Shown: positions 10,801 through 23,100 of the stretch, piece by piece | Layout of the letters: every line of letters begins with the position of its first letter | Position numbering within the stretch: position 1 is the stretch's first letter | Source of the DNA: Hyphochytrium catenoides | Lineage: Eukaryota; Sar; Hyphochytriomycetes; Hyphochytriales; Hyphochytriaceae | Direction of reading: 5' to 3' | Length of the DNA stretch: 35,936 nucleotides | NCBI GenBank assembly: GCA_900088475.1 | Contig: FLMG01003200.1 | Coordinates: forward strand, 1 to 35,936 | Made by a program: the position numbers and the translations under genes | The notes under the pieces: model-generated | The model's input: only the letters and a program-made list of their open reading frames with translations | The model's database searches: none | Told to the model about the DNA's origin: nothing

Positions 10801-13800
10801 GACCCTCCATCGTTCACCTTTCACTCCTCCATCTATCCTTTCGATCTTCACCAGAACGCACTCCTTTATCAAACCTCTTCTGTTTCCTTACCTTTTGGCA
10901 ATCGTCTTTCATGGTCTGGACCTCTCGCGCTACGAGGGCTGCCTTCTGGACCTCTCCTTCCACGACTAGCTGCACCTGATCGGCTTGCTCTTGGTCTTTG
11001 GCCACTTGGACGAGAAGGTGGGAGGTCTCCCTTTGGGCATGCTCTGCCAAGGGGTCAAGCAGACGGGGTGAGATCAGAAATAGGACATGAAGGATCCATA
11101 AATTCACAGAGACATGGAAGTAGAAGTAGAGTGCAACGTGATAAAAATACTCAGGTGAGAGAAGAGAGAGCAGAGAGATAGCATCAGGCTGCAAAGTGTC
11201 AGGCATAATAGCTTCAGCAGGTTAGTCAAGGATCGCTGCTGGCAGCAACACTAGAGTGACCTTTGACTTCCGCACGTATGGATAGAGAGGGTGATAGTCT
11301 TACCTAGCGTGGGCTGAAGCTCGGTTAGTTCCTGCTGTAGGCTAGCCACGACTGCTTCTGTTTCGGCTAACTTCTGAAGTCCCACGCGGTACCTAGGAAT
11401 TTGGACACAGTCACACCAAGGTATGAGGAGAGTTGACGACGAATTAAAAATAGAGTGGAAACACATTGATCCTAGAAGTTAGCTCTCTTGGGTCTATCTC
11501 CGTCCCTTTAAGGTGACCGCTCCACTCTCTATGGTCTGTCTCGACCACTCTCTTGGTCCTGTTCTTCCCTCCTCGCTCACCTCTTTTCCTTCTCCATGAC
11601 AATGGTTCTTTGTGTCCTGAGCATCTCTACGTAGAGTCTGATGAGCTCAAGATAAGAGGTCGGAGTAGTATAGGAGTGCCTCTTCAGTTCCCTCTGGTAC
11701 TGTTGAGTTGAGACCTCAACGCTACGATGGATGGTGACAGCCATCCTGATGATGAGTAGCGGTCGGGACGGAGAAGAACGTAAGGAGGGAGAATGACGCA
11801 AGGAGAGCGTGCAGACCCACGTCAGTCATCTCCGTTACCACAGCTCCAACCTAGCTCTTTCTCTCTTCTGCCCAACGAACGCTGATCAGTCCTTCCAGCC
11901 GGTACTGATCCTTAGGGACGGACTATGTGTTCCATTTTCTCCTCATCCTCCTTCATTGCTACTCTTCCCATACAGCAAGCGTGTGGCTCCAATTCTATAT
12001 TCAACAGCTGACTCTCAGGCCGGAACTCCTGAAATTCCTCCCCCTCATCTTCTCACCTGCAGAGCGGTTCCACATGCTCTTCGATGCCCAGATCTGTCTT
12101 ACTCTCGTCAAGAAATCGATGCGCCACGCTATACAAAGCGTCTTCTGGCCAGGCGCTAAACCAGTCTATCGTACAGCAGTTCACAAGAGACGGAAACATG
12201 CGACAGCGATTGCGGAATGCCGCCCCTATGTAAAGGGAAAATAGGAGGAGACATTTGAGATCATAGAAAGCGTCAGCGAAGAGATTCTAGACAAGTAGCC
12301 ACAAGCAAAGGCCGAGCAGGGACAGGGAAAGGGTTCGGAAGAACTGGAGGTAGGGAAAGCAGCAGGCTATACCAATCGGAGAGAAGGCAAGAACAACGTG
12401 AAGGTTCTCCCTGACAAGTTGTACGTAATGAGACATAATAGCATCTCGGGTCTCTAGCTTGCCAGCCTAACGGAAATCACAGCGTCAAAGGGTCAGAACA
12501 TCTTCATGAAAGACCTACACTACCCTGTGACATCGACTGAACAGGTTTCTCAGTGTACTTTCTCTTTTCTCCCTCTCCGCACATATTTTCTCCCTTGATT
12601 TCCATGCAGTTTTTTGTCTATTGCTTGTTTAGCGTTCTTCGCCCCCTCAATGACTCTTTCGCACCTGTTTAGCTATCGGTCTGACTTCGTTGATAATTTT
12701 CTCTATCTCATCCGCTTCGTAGATGTTAGGGACATCCCCTGTGTTAAGAATGTTGTTGATGTCCTCTAAGAAGGATTCCTGCACTATCTGGCTGTCAGAG
12801 AACAGGAACGTCACTCCTTTATTCTCCGCGCCTATGTGAGAGCATCGGAAGGAAGACAAGGGAGATGGTGGCCAATGTCAGCATAAAGCAGGAACTCTGG
12901 GGGTTCCCCATATGCTGCCTGGGCATGGCAGCCTTACAGTCACCCTCCTTGGCCAGGACTTCAGTTCCCGTGTCAGCTCAGTGGACATCACTTCGAATGT
13001 ATGATCTTACTTATGGCTGCAGCCTCTTTCCTCCCTTCCTTCCCCTCCTCTCCCCCCTTCCTCATCTTCTTGCGCCCTACCTGCCGCAAATAGAACTTTT
13101 TTAAGGTCCTCATGGAACTCTGCGCTGCCGTATCCTCTCGTGATCTCAATGGAGAAGCAGCGGTAATCCAAAATGAAAGAAGCCAGGCGCGTCAGACTCT
13201 GTCTACCACTTCCTCCCACTCCCACCAGCAATGCATTTCCTCTGGGCTGGCGTAGGATGCGGCAAATCCTGGGAGAGAAGAGGACAACGATGAGAACCTC
13301 AGTATAGTGACATGGGGGAAAGTCACCTTCTCTCAAGGTAGTAGAGAAAAGAGAGCCAGGGACCATGAAGAGGACGAAAAACTTTGAACCTCAAAGCGGT
13401 AGAGGTATGGCGCTGGAGATAAACAATGGGGAAGATAGACGATCAACGGTGGAGACTGCCATATGAGTACAGAACGATTGCAAGGAAGAGCTATCAGCCG
13501 CATGAAAAAGAAATTGATGCCGCCCTACCTTGACAGATGGTAGATCGCGTCACTGAAGAACACGAGGTGCATTTGAGAAGGAAAGGTCATGTTGAACTCT
13601 TCAAGGTATTCTGACAACACATCCTGCAGGCGAGACATGTCCGTCACGCGCTGATAGGAGCGGTTTGTCTTGGTCATATAATCACCATAGAGAAGGTCCT
13701 TGAACACCTCTAATAAAGACAAGATGTGAGTTCAAGTTGCGGTGAATGGAGGAAACGTCTTAGAAGCCATAACGATAGAGGTACTTAGGTCTTCGCTCAG

Positions 13801-16800
13801 GGGTGGGAGAGGGTGCTCAGAAAGATAGCGAGGAGTAGGAGGAGGCTTCTGAAGGTACGCATCGGTGGAGGGAGGTGCAGGGCCACAGGGAAGGAGTCGA
13901 GGAAAAGTGGTTCTCACCAGGCTTCCAGTCATAACCTAGATGCTTTTTAAGGATGTCGGAGGTGATCAGATTGAATTTCTGTCTGTCTTCCTCATCAACC
14001 AAACGATCACGGAAGACTCGAGCTTCCTCGTGAAGCCAGAGCTGGACCAGATCCTAGGAGCAACAGAGCGGTGATAGTAGAGAGGAGACCAAGAGGCCAA
14101 ACAAAAGTTGATCAGCTAATGGATCCAAGATATTAAGCCTGGGATAGCGTCGGTGAACGGTACCCAAGCCTGCACGGAGCAAGTATAGACAATGACAATA
14201 ACGAGACAGGCTTCCCTTTCGGTGGCACATACCTCTGTGCTCTCTATCTTGTTCTTGTTAACCATTAGAACACCTTGAAAGACCTTAGAGAGGTCTCTCA
14301 GGTTGAAGGTGTAATGCGACTTCGAAGGAGTTGGAAGCATCTCTTCCTCGACTCTCTGATAGATCTCCACCGAGGCCGAGACGAGAGGGGAAGCTGCAGC
14401 GTTGCAATGAGGAAGAGAAAGAGACAGAAATCCCGAAAGGATGGATCGGAAGATCTGAGAATACACAGCAGAGAGGAAGAGGAGAAAGAAGAAACCGTCA
14501 AGGTAAGATAGACGGTGTTGAAAGGGCAACAAAAGCAAGTGACAACGATGAGAGAGAGACATTAGTGCGCTGTCCGCGGTAAACCAAATCGAATACCGGC
14601 ACTATCTCCCACTAGTACTTGGGCTTCTTCACTTAGTCTCTACTTAAACCTGACCCGGACCGGGCCTCGGTTGCCTCTTGTTTTCCCTCTTACCACCGGG
14701 TTCTTTCACTGTTGTCGTCGTCCCGCATCCGCACTGACTGAAGTCTTTCTAGCACATAGGTCGCTACGCCATTTCTCTCTCTCTCTTGATAGATTTCCTT
14801 ACCTGCTGCATGGACGGTCCTTGCAAGTTTGGTATCCAGATCATGTTGAAATGACGAAGAAGACGAGGGGTCACCTCATTCCTTCCTCCTCCAGGCGGGG
14901 CACACGCAGCAACAAAGAGTACATCTTTGACGTTTTTGAAAAAAAGCTTTCCCGTGTCGTAGAAGCCTCCCTGGTCGATCACTTGCCTTAGCAGCTCATT
15001 AGGAGGCTGGGCTCCGTACTGCTCTAGCATAGGCATGTTAAGGTCATCGATGAACATCAGCATCCTTTTGCCAGAGGGTGGACCGAGAAGAGTCTTTCTC
15101 TTCTTCTCTAGCTTGGTCTCAAACACATCCTTGAGGTTCTGGGGCCGTGTTTGCGCGCTGTACGTCATTGCATAGCAGACCCACTCCGGAGTTTCTGAGA
15201 GATTTTCCATGAATCTTTGGATGATGACAGATTTTCCAACTCCTGTCTCACCCATAAACAGGACTCGATTGTTATGGGAGACAAGAGAATGCAAGAGTGA
15301 GCGAAACCGCGTGGTGTCTGCCGTAGGGACGAGAATATTAAAGTAGGGCTGCTTGGGATCGTAGACGAACGTCTCCAACATTGCAGTCCATGGTTTCCAT
15401 GTGCCAGAGGCGCGATCGACCGTGTAATTGTATACATTTTCGATGGGAGAAGTACGGCGTAAGATGTCCACGAAAGTTTTGATGCAGAAGTCATTGAACT
15501 TCTCCCTTGAAGCATCGTCAATGTTCGCCCCGATGGACCAAACAAAAGAGAAGAGGAAGTACATGTCGACCAGCAGTGGAAGTAGAGACCCAGAAGGAGG
15601 TGGTGTGGAGGCAGAAGAGGAAGATGAGGCACCGGAGGTGGAAGGTGAGTTCGGTCTAAGATGCTTGTCGTCCTCTCCGCCTCTCTCCCTTATCTCCGAA
15701 TAGCATGAGGTAAGAAGATTGAGCAAGCTCTGAGTAAGGTTTGCGTCATTTGAAGGGATTCTTTCCCTGCAGTGCTGCCGTATAAACGCGATGCCCAGCG
15801 GAAGATATTCCTTGATAAGCTCGAGTATATGAAGGGAAAAGGAAGGGAGAAGCTTCGCCATAGTTGTTCTCTCCCAGCTTTCTGCGAGAGACAGCTTTCC
15901 GACATGGACCTGCTCCATGTAAACCATACCGCATCGGCTCACGGTGGCTGGAGAGGCAACCTTGAGGTCCTGTACCTCGAACATCATGTGCAAAGAGGCT
16001 AACAGAGAGAGAATGGGAGAAGAGGGAACAGAAGCCCAGGTGCAGACGCGAGAGAGAGACATGGTCGACGTTTAGAGACCGTTCGAGGCCATCAAACAGT
16101 CATTGATGGTCATCTACCCTTACTACAACCATGCTCTACGCATCGCCCTTAGCAGACCCTGCCTCAGCTGTTCCTCAGTGTCTTCTATGGACCGACATAT
16201 GCCCCATGATCCCTTCCTAATCTCCTCCAACAGCTATTGATTGGTCATTCCTCACTCTAACTCCCTTGGATATGCAAGCTAGCCATCAACCTCTTCAGTC
16301 CCCTTGCTTAGGTACCTGGTAGTTTAATACGTTCACTGTTGGCTAGACAGAGAGTCTTGTTGTCGTCCAGCACGGTATTCATGTTCTCAATCCATACAGC
16401 GTCAACAGGTCCGTCAAAGATAACCCAGTGGCGCATGTTCCCTTCCTAGAGGTTAGGAGGAGGATCAATTAGCATTTAAGCCGTGCCATGTAACAGTGGC
16501 GTAGTAGATTGGCGATGTGAGGAGGTAGAAATTCAAGGGACGATGGCAACGAGGACCGCGTTAATTGGCAGAAGGGACCAGTCAGAAGTCGAATGGAAGA
16601 AAGGCACAATTTAGCTCTTGGCCTTACTTGTGCTTCTTGAACGCATTGTCGGACTAACTTTGGCACGAGACCATCCGTCCACTCGTTGGTTAGTAGGTTG
16701 AACTCTCCGTAGAGCTGGCCCGCAGTGATTGACTTGGGGTTAAGAGTCAAACGTTGAACAATCTGAAGAGGAGGTACGTTGTCAGAAAGGAGTAATGGCA

Positions 16801-19800
16801 TTCGGGTGAGAGACTGTGAAGCAATACGCTCCATGGCCCAGTCTCAGCATGGCATCCACAGACCAGATAAACGAGCGAGCAAGGGCATTCCCGAGGAGCT
16901 TTCTCTTGAATGCTCATGGTCATCGCGGGCTTCCTCCACTTCTCTTCTGATTCTCACTCACTGTCGTTAGCATTATCTACTACGAAACGGTCTCCTTTCT
17001 CTTTCAGTGTTTTTTACCTTGTAGAAGCCGTCCCGGTCCTTGACTCCATCATTATACAGCTGGCCAAGAGCTCGGGCTAGAATATTCACATTCGTCGTCT
17101 TTCCACTAGCAGTTTCCCCCACAAGCATCAGCCCATGGCGGACCAGTTGCGTCTCGTGGACCTGGATCATCTGATGGCCAGAGCAATAAGAGACAACGAG
17201 AGAGAGAGGAATAGTAAGATGATTGACCCTATAACTCTCACTTGGAGCCGCAACATAGTTGCGTACTACATAGGAAGCAGATCAAGACAAGTAGACAAGC
17301 GTCGCCAACCTTGGTGACAAAGGACGGCGTCTTCTGTAGGTTGGCCTCCTCCAGCTGTTTCTCTATGGCTTGCTGCAGCAGCCCGTAATCGACGAACGGC
17401 ACGTCAACTCCAGGAAAGAGGTCCGAGATAATGCCCTTAAAGAGTGGTAGATCCTGCATAAGGAACTTGGGGACGTTGCTATCCCGCATGGCACGGATGA
17501 GCAGTAAGTCCTCGTGCGTCTCTGGCTCTTTTCTTTTGAGTTGACCGGCGGCAACGAGAACTGACTTGACTGCTCTCATGCCAAAGTCATAGTGGTCTTG
17601 CTTGGAGAGCTGTTCGGAGGAGAGCGAGTAGAGCTGCGCCATCTTGTTCGAAAGAGGAAGAGCGTTGGCAAAACTGTGAAAGAGAGAAGAAAGCATATGT
17701 AAGCCAACTAGGTTGAGGTGAAAGAAGGAGGTGACCGGGGTAGTATGCCCTGACAAGAGAGTGAGACGCTAAGGAGATCTGGCTCGGAAAAGAAGTATCA
17801 CAAGATGATCTTCGAAGAAGAGCAGGTAAGACTTCAAGGTTATTGCCGTTAGGACTATTTAATGTGACGCCAGGGCTAGAGCGGGATGGAAGCTAAGAGC
17901 ACGGAAGCTAAGAGCAATATGGCAAGAGAGAGAGAACCGGAGAAACGTATGCCTTACCCTTCTGAAAAAAGTACTATCTCGGCAATGAGCCTGTAGTCCG
18001 GAACCATCATAGCCACAGGTCTAAACAGGGCCTTCAGATTGTCAGGCAGCTCTGTGCGACCCGCGTACCCAGGATTCATTGTGATGAAGACACCGAAGTT
18101 CTGGTTCAAAGGAATGACCGTGCCCTCGAACTCAAAGTCTGGCATCAAGATAGAGGGCGTCAGGGACAGAGACGAACGCTAGAGAAGAGACACACTGCAT
18201 AGCAAGTAACACTCCGCCATTTAGTGTAAAGAAAAGTGCTACGGAGAGGTACAACGGGAACAATAGAGTCCAGGAAGGTAGACAGAGAGGATGGGGAAAC
18301 GAGGAACAAAGAGACTGAGGGGTAAGAAGTTCCTGAATACCCTCCACGATTTAGCCTTGCTTGCTAGATCCGGTTGAATGGAGAATAGACTTGGTAGACG
18401 TCAGAGATGAGAGAAAGGAAGCGAAGACCAAAGAGTAGCCAAGTTTGATGGTGCTTCTAAGGGACTAACCTGCGGCGTCTCTCAATATAGCCTGTTGGAT
18501 ACAAAGAATTTGCTGGGCGATGACTGAGAGGACTTCAATGTCAATTCCTGAAGGTAACCATTGGATGTGAGAGGGGCGTCTCCGACCAGAAGAGACTAGA
18601 TACTAGAACAGAACCAGTGTCCCAGGGCAACATTCAAAGATAGTCTGATATGGCAGGGGAGAGCCGAGCAGTGAATAGGCAAGCTGGCCACGGCTGGCTA
18701 GGACGGATATAAATGCACAAGGAGGAGAAGATAAACGCACGGTTAAACTCATCGAAGCACGCCCAGGCCCCAGCCTGAGCCAGCCCTGAGAAGAACCGTC
18801 CCATGATCTTATAATCCAGGCCATCAGAACAGTTGAAGACCACGCACTGCCGAGCTAAAGCCTTAGCCAAGTCCTAAAGTGCCCAGTCAAGAAAGAGAAG
18901 ATTCGATCAGGACAGAAGTAAAAGAAGCGTTGAAATAGTGTAAGGAATGACCTTACTACCAAAGATCGCCGCTCAGGCGAGGGATGGAGTCCTTTGACCC
19001 ATCGCTCTCCTCAGCGCAGCATCGCTCTCCTCGTCGCAGACCTATTAGCCGGTCTCTCTCTCTCTCACTCTCTGACTCTCTCTCTCTCGTCTCTCTCCGT
19101 TTTTCTCTCTTTCCTCTTCTCTCTCTCTCTCTCTCTCTCTCTGCGTCGTCTCTACTAGCACTCCCCACCTTGGTCGTCTCGGTCTTTCCTGTTCCTGCGG
19201 GACCGGCAGGTGCACCCCCCAGCTTGAGATGCAGAGCACCGGTGAGGGTCATATAGCAAATGTCGGTTAGGGGTGTGATGACCAGGCGAGGACAATTTCC
19301 TAGGTACTCGAAGCCATAGACAGAGCGCGTGTTCGTTTGCCGGACCGTACACTTGTTCTCTGCACATCAAATTGGGAAACATTTGTGAGAGAGAGAGAGA
19401 GAATAATAGTGTCCAGGAAGCGGAGAGAGACCCTAAAGCTGGAAGGGAGGTGGTGGAAAAGCGTTCTTTAGTCTCATGGTATGATGGGCTTGAGACGACT
19501 GATCAGGCGAGCTTCGTAAGCTCAACCACGAAGCGTAAGATAGGCCCGCTGATGGCAGCTTAAGAGTCACTCTTCGAGTGTAGTCCAGCGGCAAGTAGAC
19601 AGGGTAAGGAAGACTGATGAAAAGAGAAAGCAACAGCGGCCTAAGGAGAACCGGCTTCCTTACCTTCTACCTCCCAGTAATATCTCAGCTGTGCGGTCCA
19701 TTCAAAGTCCGTGATGCTACTAACTTTTTTGCTAACTAGTGTCCGAACAACATCCCGGGCGTGTACATCTATTGTAAGGAGAGCGCCCAGAAGGTTCCGC

Positions 19801-20155
19801 TGCTGCTTGTCTAGATCATTCCGTACCTTTGAAAGAAGGTGGTGAATGCATTTAAGTCCAGGCAGTCCAACAAGAGAGCAGCATAAGGTTCAAGGCGTAG
19901 AATCAGTATGTTTGCCTACCAGCGTCACCATGGCTTCAATCTGCTTCAGCGAGTACGATAGGAACTCTTCTACAGCCTTAGGGCTTGCCCCGCTTTGTAC
20001 TTGGGACAGAGCTTGAGAGCAGTTGAAGGTCCAAAGAATTTGATCCACTAGGATCACTACCTGCGCTGGGTAGGAGAAGAGCCAGGCGCTGCACGGCAAG
20101 GCAAACAAACCGCGAGTTGCGAGAGAAGTTAATCGAAGGTGAAGCCATCGGTGTA

Positions 20156-20190
<35 letters not shown>

Positions 20191-23100
20191 TGTGTAGAGA
20201 AAGAGAATGGTGTAGAGAAAGAGAATGGAGAAAGAAATAGGAACGTCAGAAGAAGACGGAGAAAAGGGTATTGCAGACAAGGACGTTCACCACGTAACAG
20301 TAAAGGAATGTCTCTAAACATGGGCAGTGTGCTCTTGTCTTCTCTCTCCTGTCTCCATCAATGTCTCTCCTAATCTTTGGCTTACTTTCTTGTGATAGCC
20401 TCGAGATAAGGCGGGTAGTTCTTCCAAGCGTGAAACGCCGCCGCGTGCAGCGTCTCTCTCATAGCTCTCTCCACCCCTAGAAGCCAGGACTCAACTGGAC
20501 CTTCCGCTTTTCTTTCGTGGTCGCCCTTGAAGGCGACGCGCTCTCCCTCTGCACTCTTCATCGCCACTATCTCGTTCTCAGGAGTGAACTCCAAGCTTTT
20601 CATGGCATCGAAACACTTGGGAGAGAAATCACATTCAGAGAAAAGAAAGGTGCGAAGGTGGTTCGTTAAGAAGGAGCAAACCCCATTCTCTATAGTCTCA
20701 GTTCCCTTCTCTCTCTGTTGTCTACCCCTCTATCTTGCCTTTGCTCTGATGCTTATGCCTCACTGACCTTCACAAGATGGGGCTGCACAGCTTGAGGATC
20801 CCTTGTCTGGGAGAGGATCTCAAGGAGTTCATCGTTGGATAGGAAGTAGAATCGAGGAAAGGCCATCCTCTTTGTCTCCAAGTAGTCCTCTAGACTCTGC
20901 TGGATCTCTTCAAGAAACTTGAGGAAGTGAAGAAAGGCGATTATTGTTAGATAGATGAGTCGACAAGGATGGAGAGGGGCAGACAACGAGGAAAGAGAGA
21001 TAAGACTTGACGATAACAAACGAAAGATATTGGCTTTCTTCCCTCTTCTCTCTCCTTGTCGCTTTCGTTTCCTGACCAGTCCATATTCCTCTGAAACACT
21101 CCTCTCTGTATCGTTTTGTCTTGTCCTCACCTTGTTGCTCTGCTGGAAGGACTGAAGTAGCTCAGCTCCATTATCTATCGAAGCGATACACAGCGGGTTC
21201 TTGGCAGTATTCTTCATGATCTGCCGCCAGCTTTTGTCTACCAGCTGGAACTTTTGGGACTCGACTGGCAGCTGCTTTTGGATGTCCTGAGAGGATGTGG
21301 TTAGCCACCTTCTGATTACTTTTGGGAGTACCAGATGAAAGAAAGATGTGAGCCTGACCTCAGCGGAGAAGATAGTCTCCAGGTACATCCAGTTCCTCTG
21401 ACATGTGGTCCATTCGTCCAACGTTTCGGAGAGTAGCGAGAGTTTCTTCTCCCACACTTCCACTTCCTGTCTAACGCCAGCAATAAAGCGAGAGCCAATC
21501 ATTGTCTGGAGAGTGACCTGATTGTCCTCCAGAAGCGTTGTCACCTGCAGACACAAGCTAAAGTCAGATTATTTTGACAAAGAGAATAAACAGAGACGGC
21601 GACGCAGTAGAGTGATAAGCCAGGCCAAAAGACGCGAGGCTGGGGGAACCGGCCAGGTTCTAGCTAGAAAGACAGCAGACAGACCAGCAGGGACCACAGA
21701 CAGCGACTCTAAAAACAATATGAGNNNNNNNNNNNNNNNNNNNNNNNNNNNNNNNNNNNNNNNNNNNNNNNNNNNNNNNNNNNNGAAGAGGTCCTTCTGG
21801 TCCCTGTGATTTAAACAGGTAAATTGCATTTTCTGCCAGCCAGAGCGTATCTTCTCAAGAGAACTTTCTAGCTGGGACTCCCCGCTTGCACTGCCAGAAA
21901 TCTCGGAGACCTAGAGGGAAGAGTCAGAAAGGGTTAGTTGGTAGCATGATAGAGGAGAGACCCAGAATCCCAAAGAACGAGAGAGGTGGAATTCATTGGC
22001 AAGAGAGGTAGGATCCATTGGCACCAAGAAACGAGAGCAATCTATATAGGGTACTGTCGGGAAAAGAAGGTAATGATAGAATATGACCAAGCGGATAGTT
22101 GAGTCCGTACTTAGGAAGAAAATAGCGGATGCGAGAGACAGAAGAAAGGGGAAAGAGAGAAAAACTCTCTTAGAGTTACACTCCGAGAACGACGAGGACC
22201 GAAAGAGCGTGCTATAATCTAGGCCTACCAGGTCTGCCTTGCTAAGGACGTCACATTCAAACAGGAACTCCAGCGTGAAAGGCTTGCTGAAGTCGTACTG
22301 TTGTCCTAGCGAGTCAAAGAGCTTCTGCCAGTGCCGCTGCTTCATAGCGGGATTCCCTAACTCCATGATCACTGGAAGCTTTTGCTTGAATTCCTCCGTC
22401 TTCTCCTTAAGAACCTTAGTTACAACTAAACCAAGCTTCTTTTCGGCAGAGAAGGCCTCTTTGAAAAACTGACTGACCTATGGAGAGCGAGAGGGGACGA
22501 GGAAGGATTGGATAGCAAAGTTCATAAGCCAATAGGAAGGGAAAGGGCGTAGATCGAGGCGAGGACAATGTGGCGTGATGCGCGCAAGTGTTCATGAACC
22601 ATGGACTGAAGCAATTCGAGTATAGGTGCTAAGTATTGAGGAAATTGAAAGGCTGCAGACACACAGGGCGGCATACGGCCCGTGAAAGGAGCACAGAAAG
22701 AATGCCTAAGACCCAAAGGAAGACAGGTTGAAGTGAGGAAGAGCAGAGAAAACGAGAACGTTTGATGATAACGTACTTCCTTTGCGAGCTCCTCAACATT
22801 AAGCTTCAGGAAGTCCGCCGTGAGCCACTCCATGTTCTTCTCATTCCAATTGTTGACGTTGTTCCACAGGTTCTGGAGGTCCTGATACTGCTCCTGTGCT
22901 GCCGCCAAGTCATTGTAAACATTAGGCGTCAGTCCGAAGAGCGTTTGGTACTCCGAATACTGCTTCGATAACTTGAACGCCAGCTCTAGACGCTGGCGGA
23001 CACCGTCCATTTCTGCTAGAACCTCTACGAAGCGAGAAAGAGATGGTGTTGAAAGAGACAGACTTTAATTAGCTAGGGCCAAACAGTCCAGGAGCAGCGG

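Larger units (their letters stand above)
19664..23024 (-). other. Dynein linker domain, exons 12-20
   Basis: Exons 22777-23024, 22229-22477, 21785-21910 (cut by the N gap), 21359-21544, 21131-21286, 20768-20917, 20386-20615, 19920-20088, 19664-19826; about residues 802-1360. Recognised by [75 protein letters not shown] and the AQLRYYW run just before AAA1. The linker is the mechanical lever that swings across the AAA ring during the power stroke. The missing piece should be a handful of residues between the HRDQKDLF end of exon 14 and the VTTLLEDNQ start of exon 15. Confidence 0.9.

Noticed and set aside
13196-13222. Apparent loss of the Walker A lysine in dynein AAA4 (GVGGSGRQS)
   Set aside because: Arg at this position is usual in axonemal heavy chains, so it is not a sign of decay.
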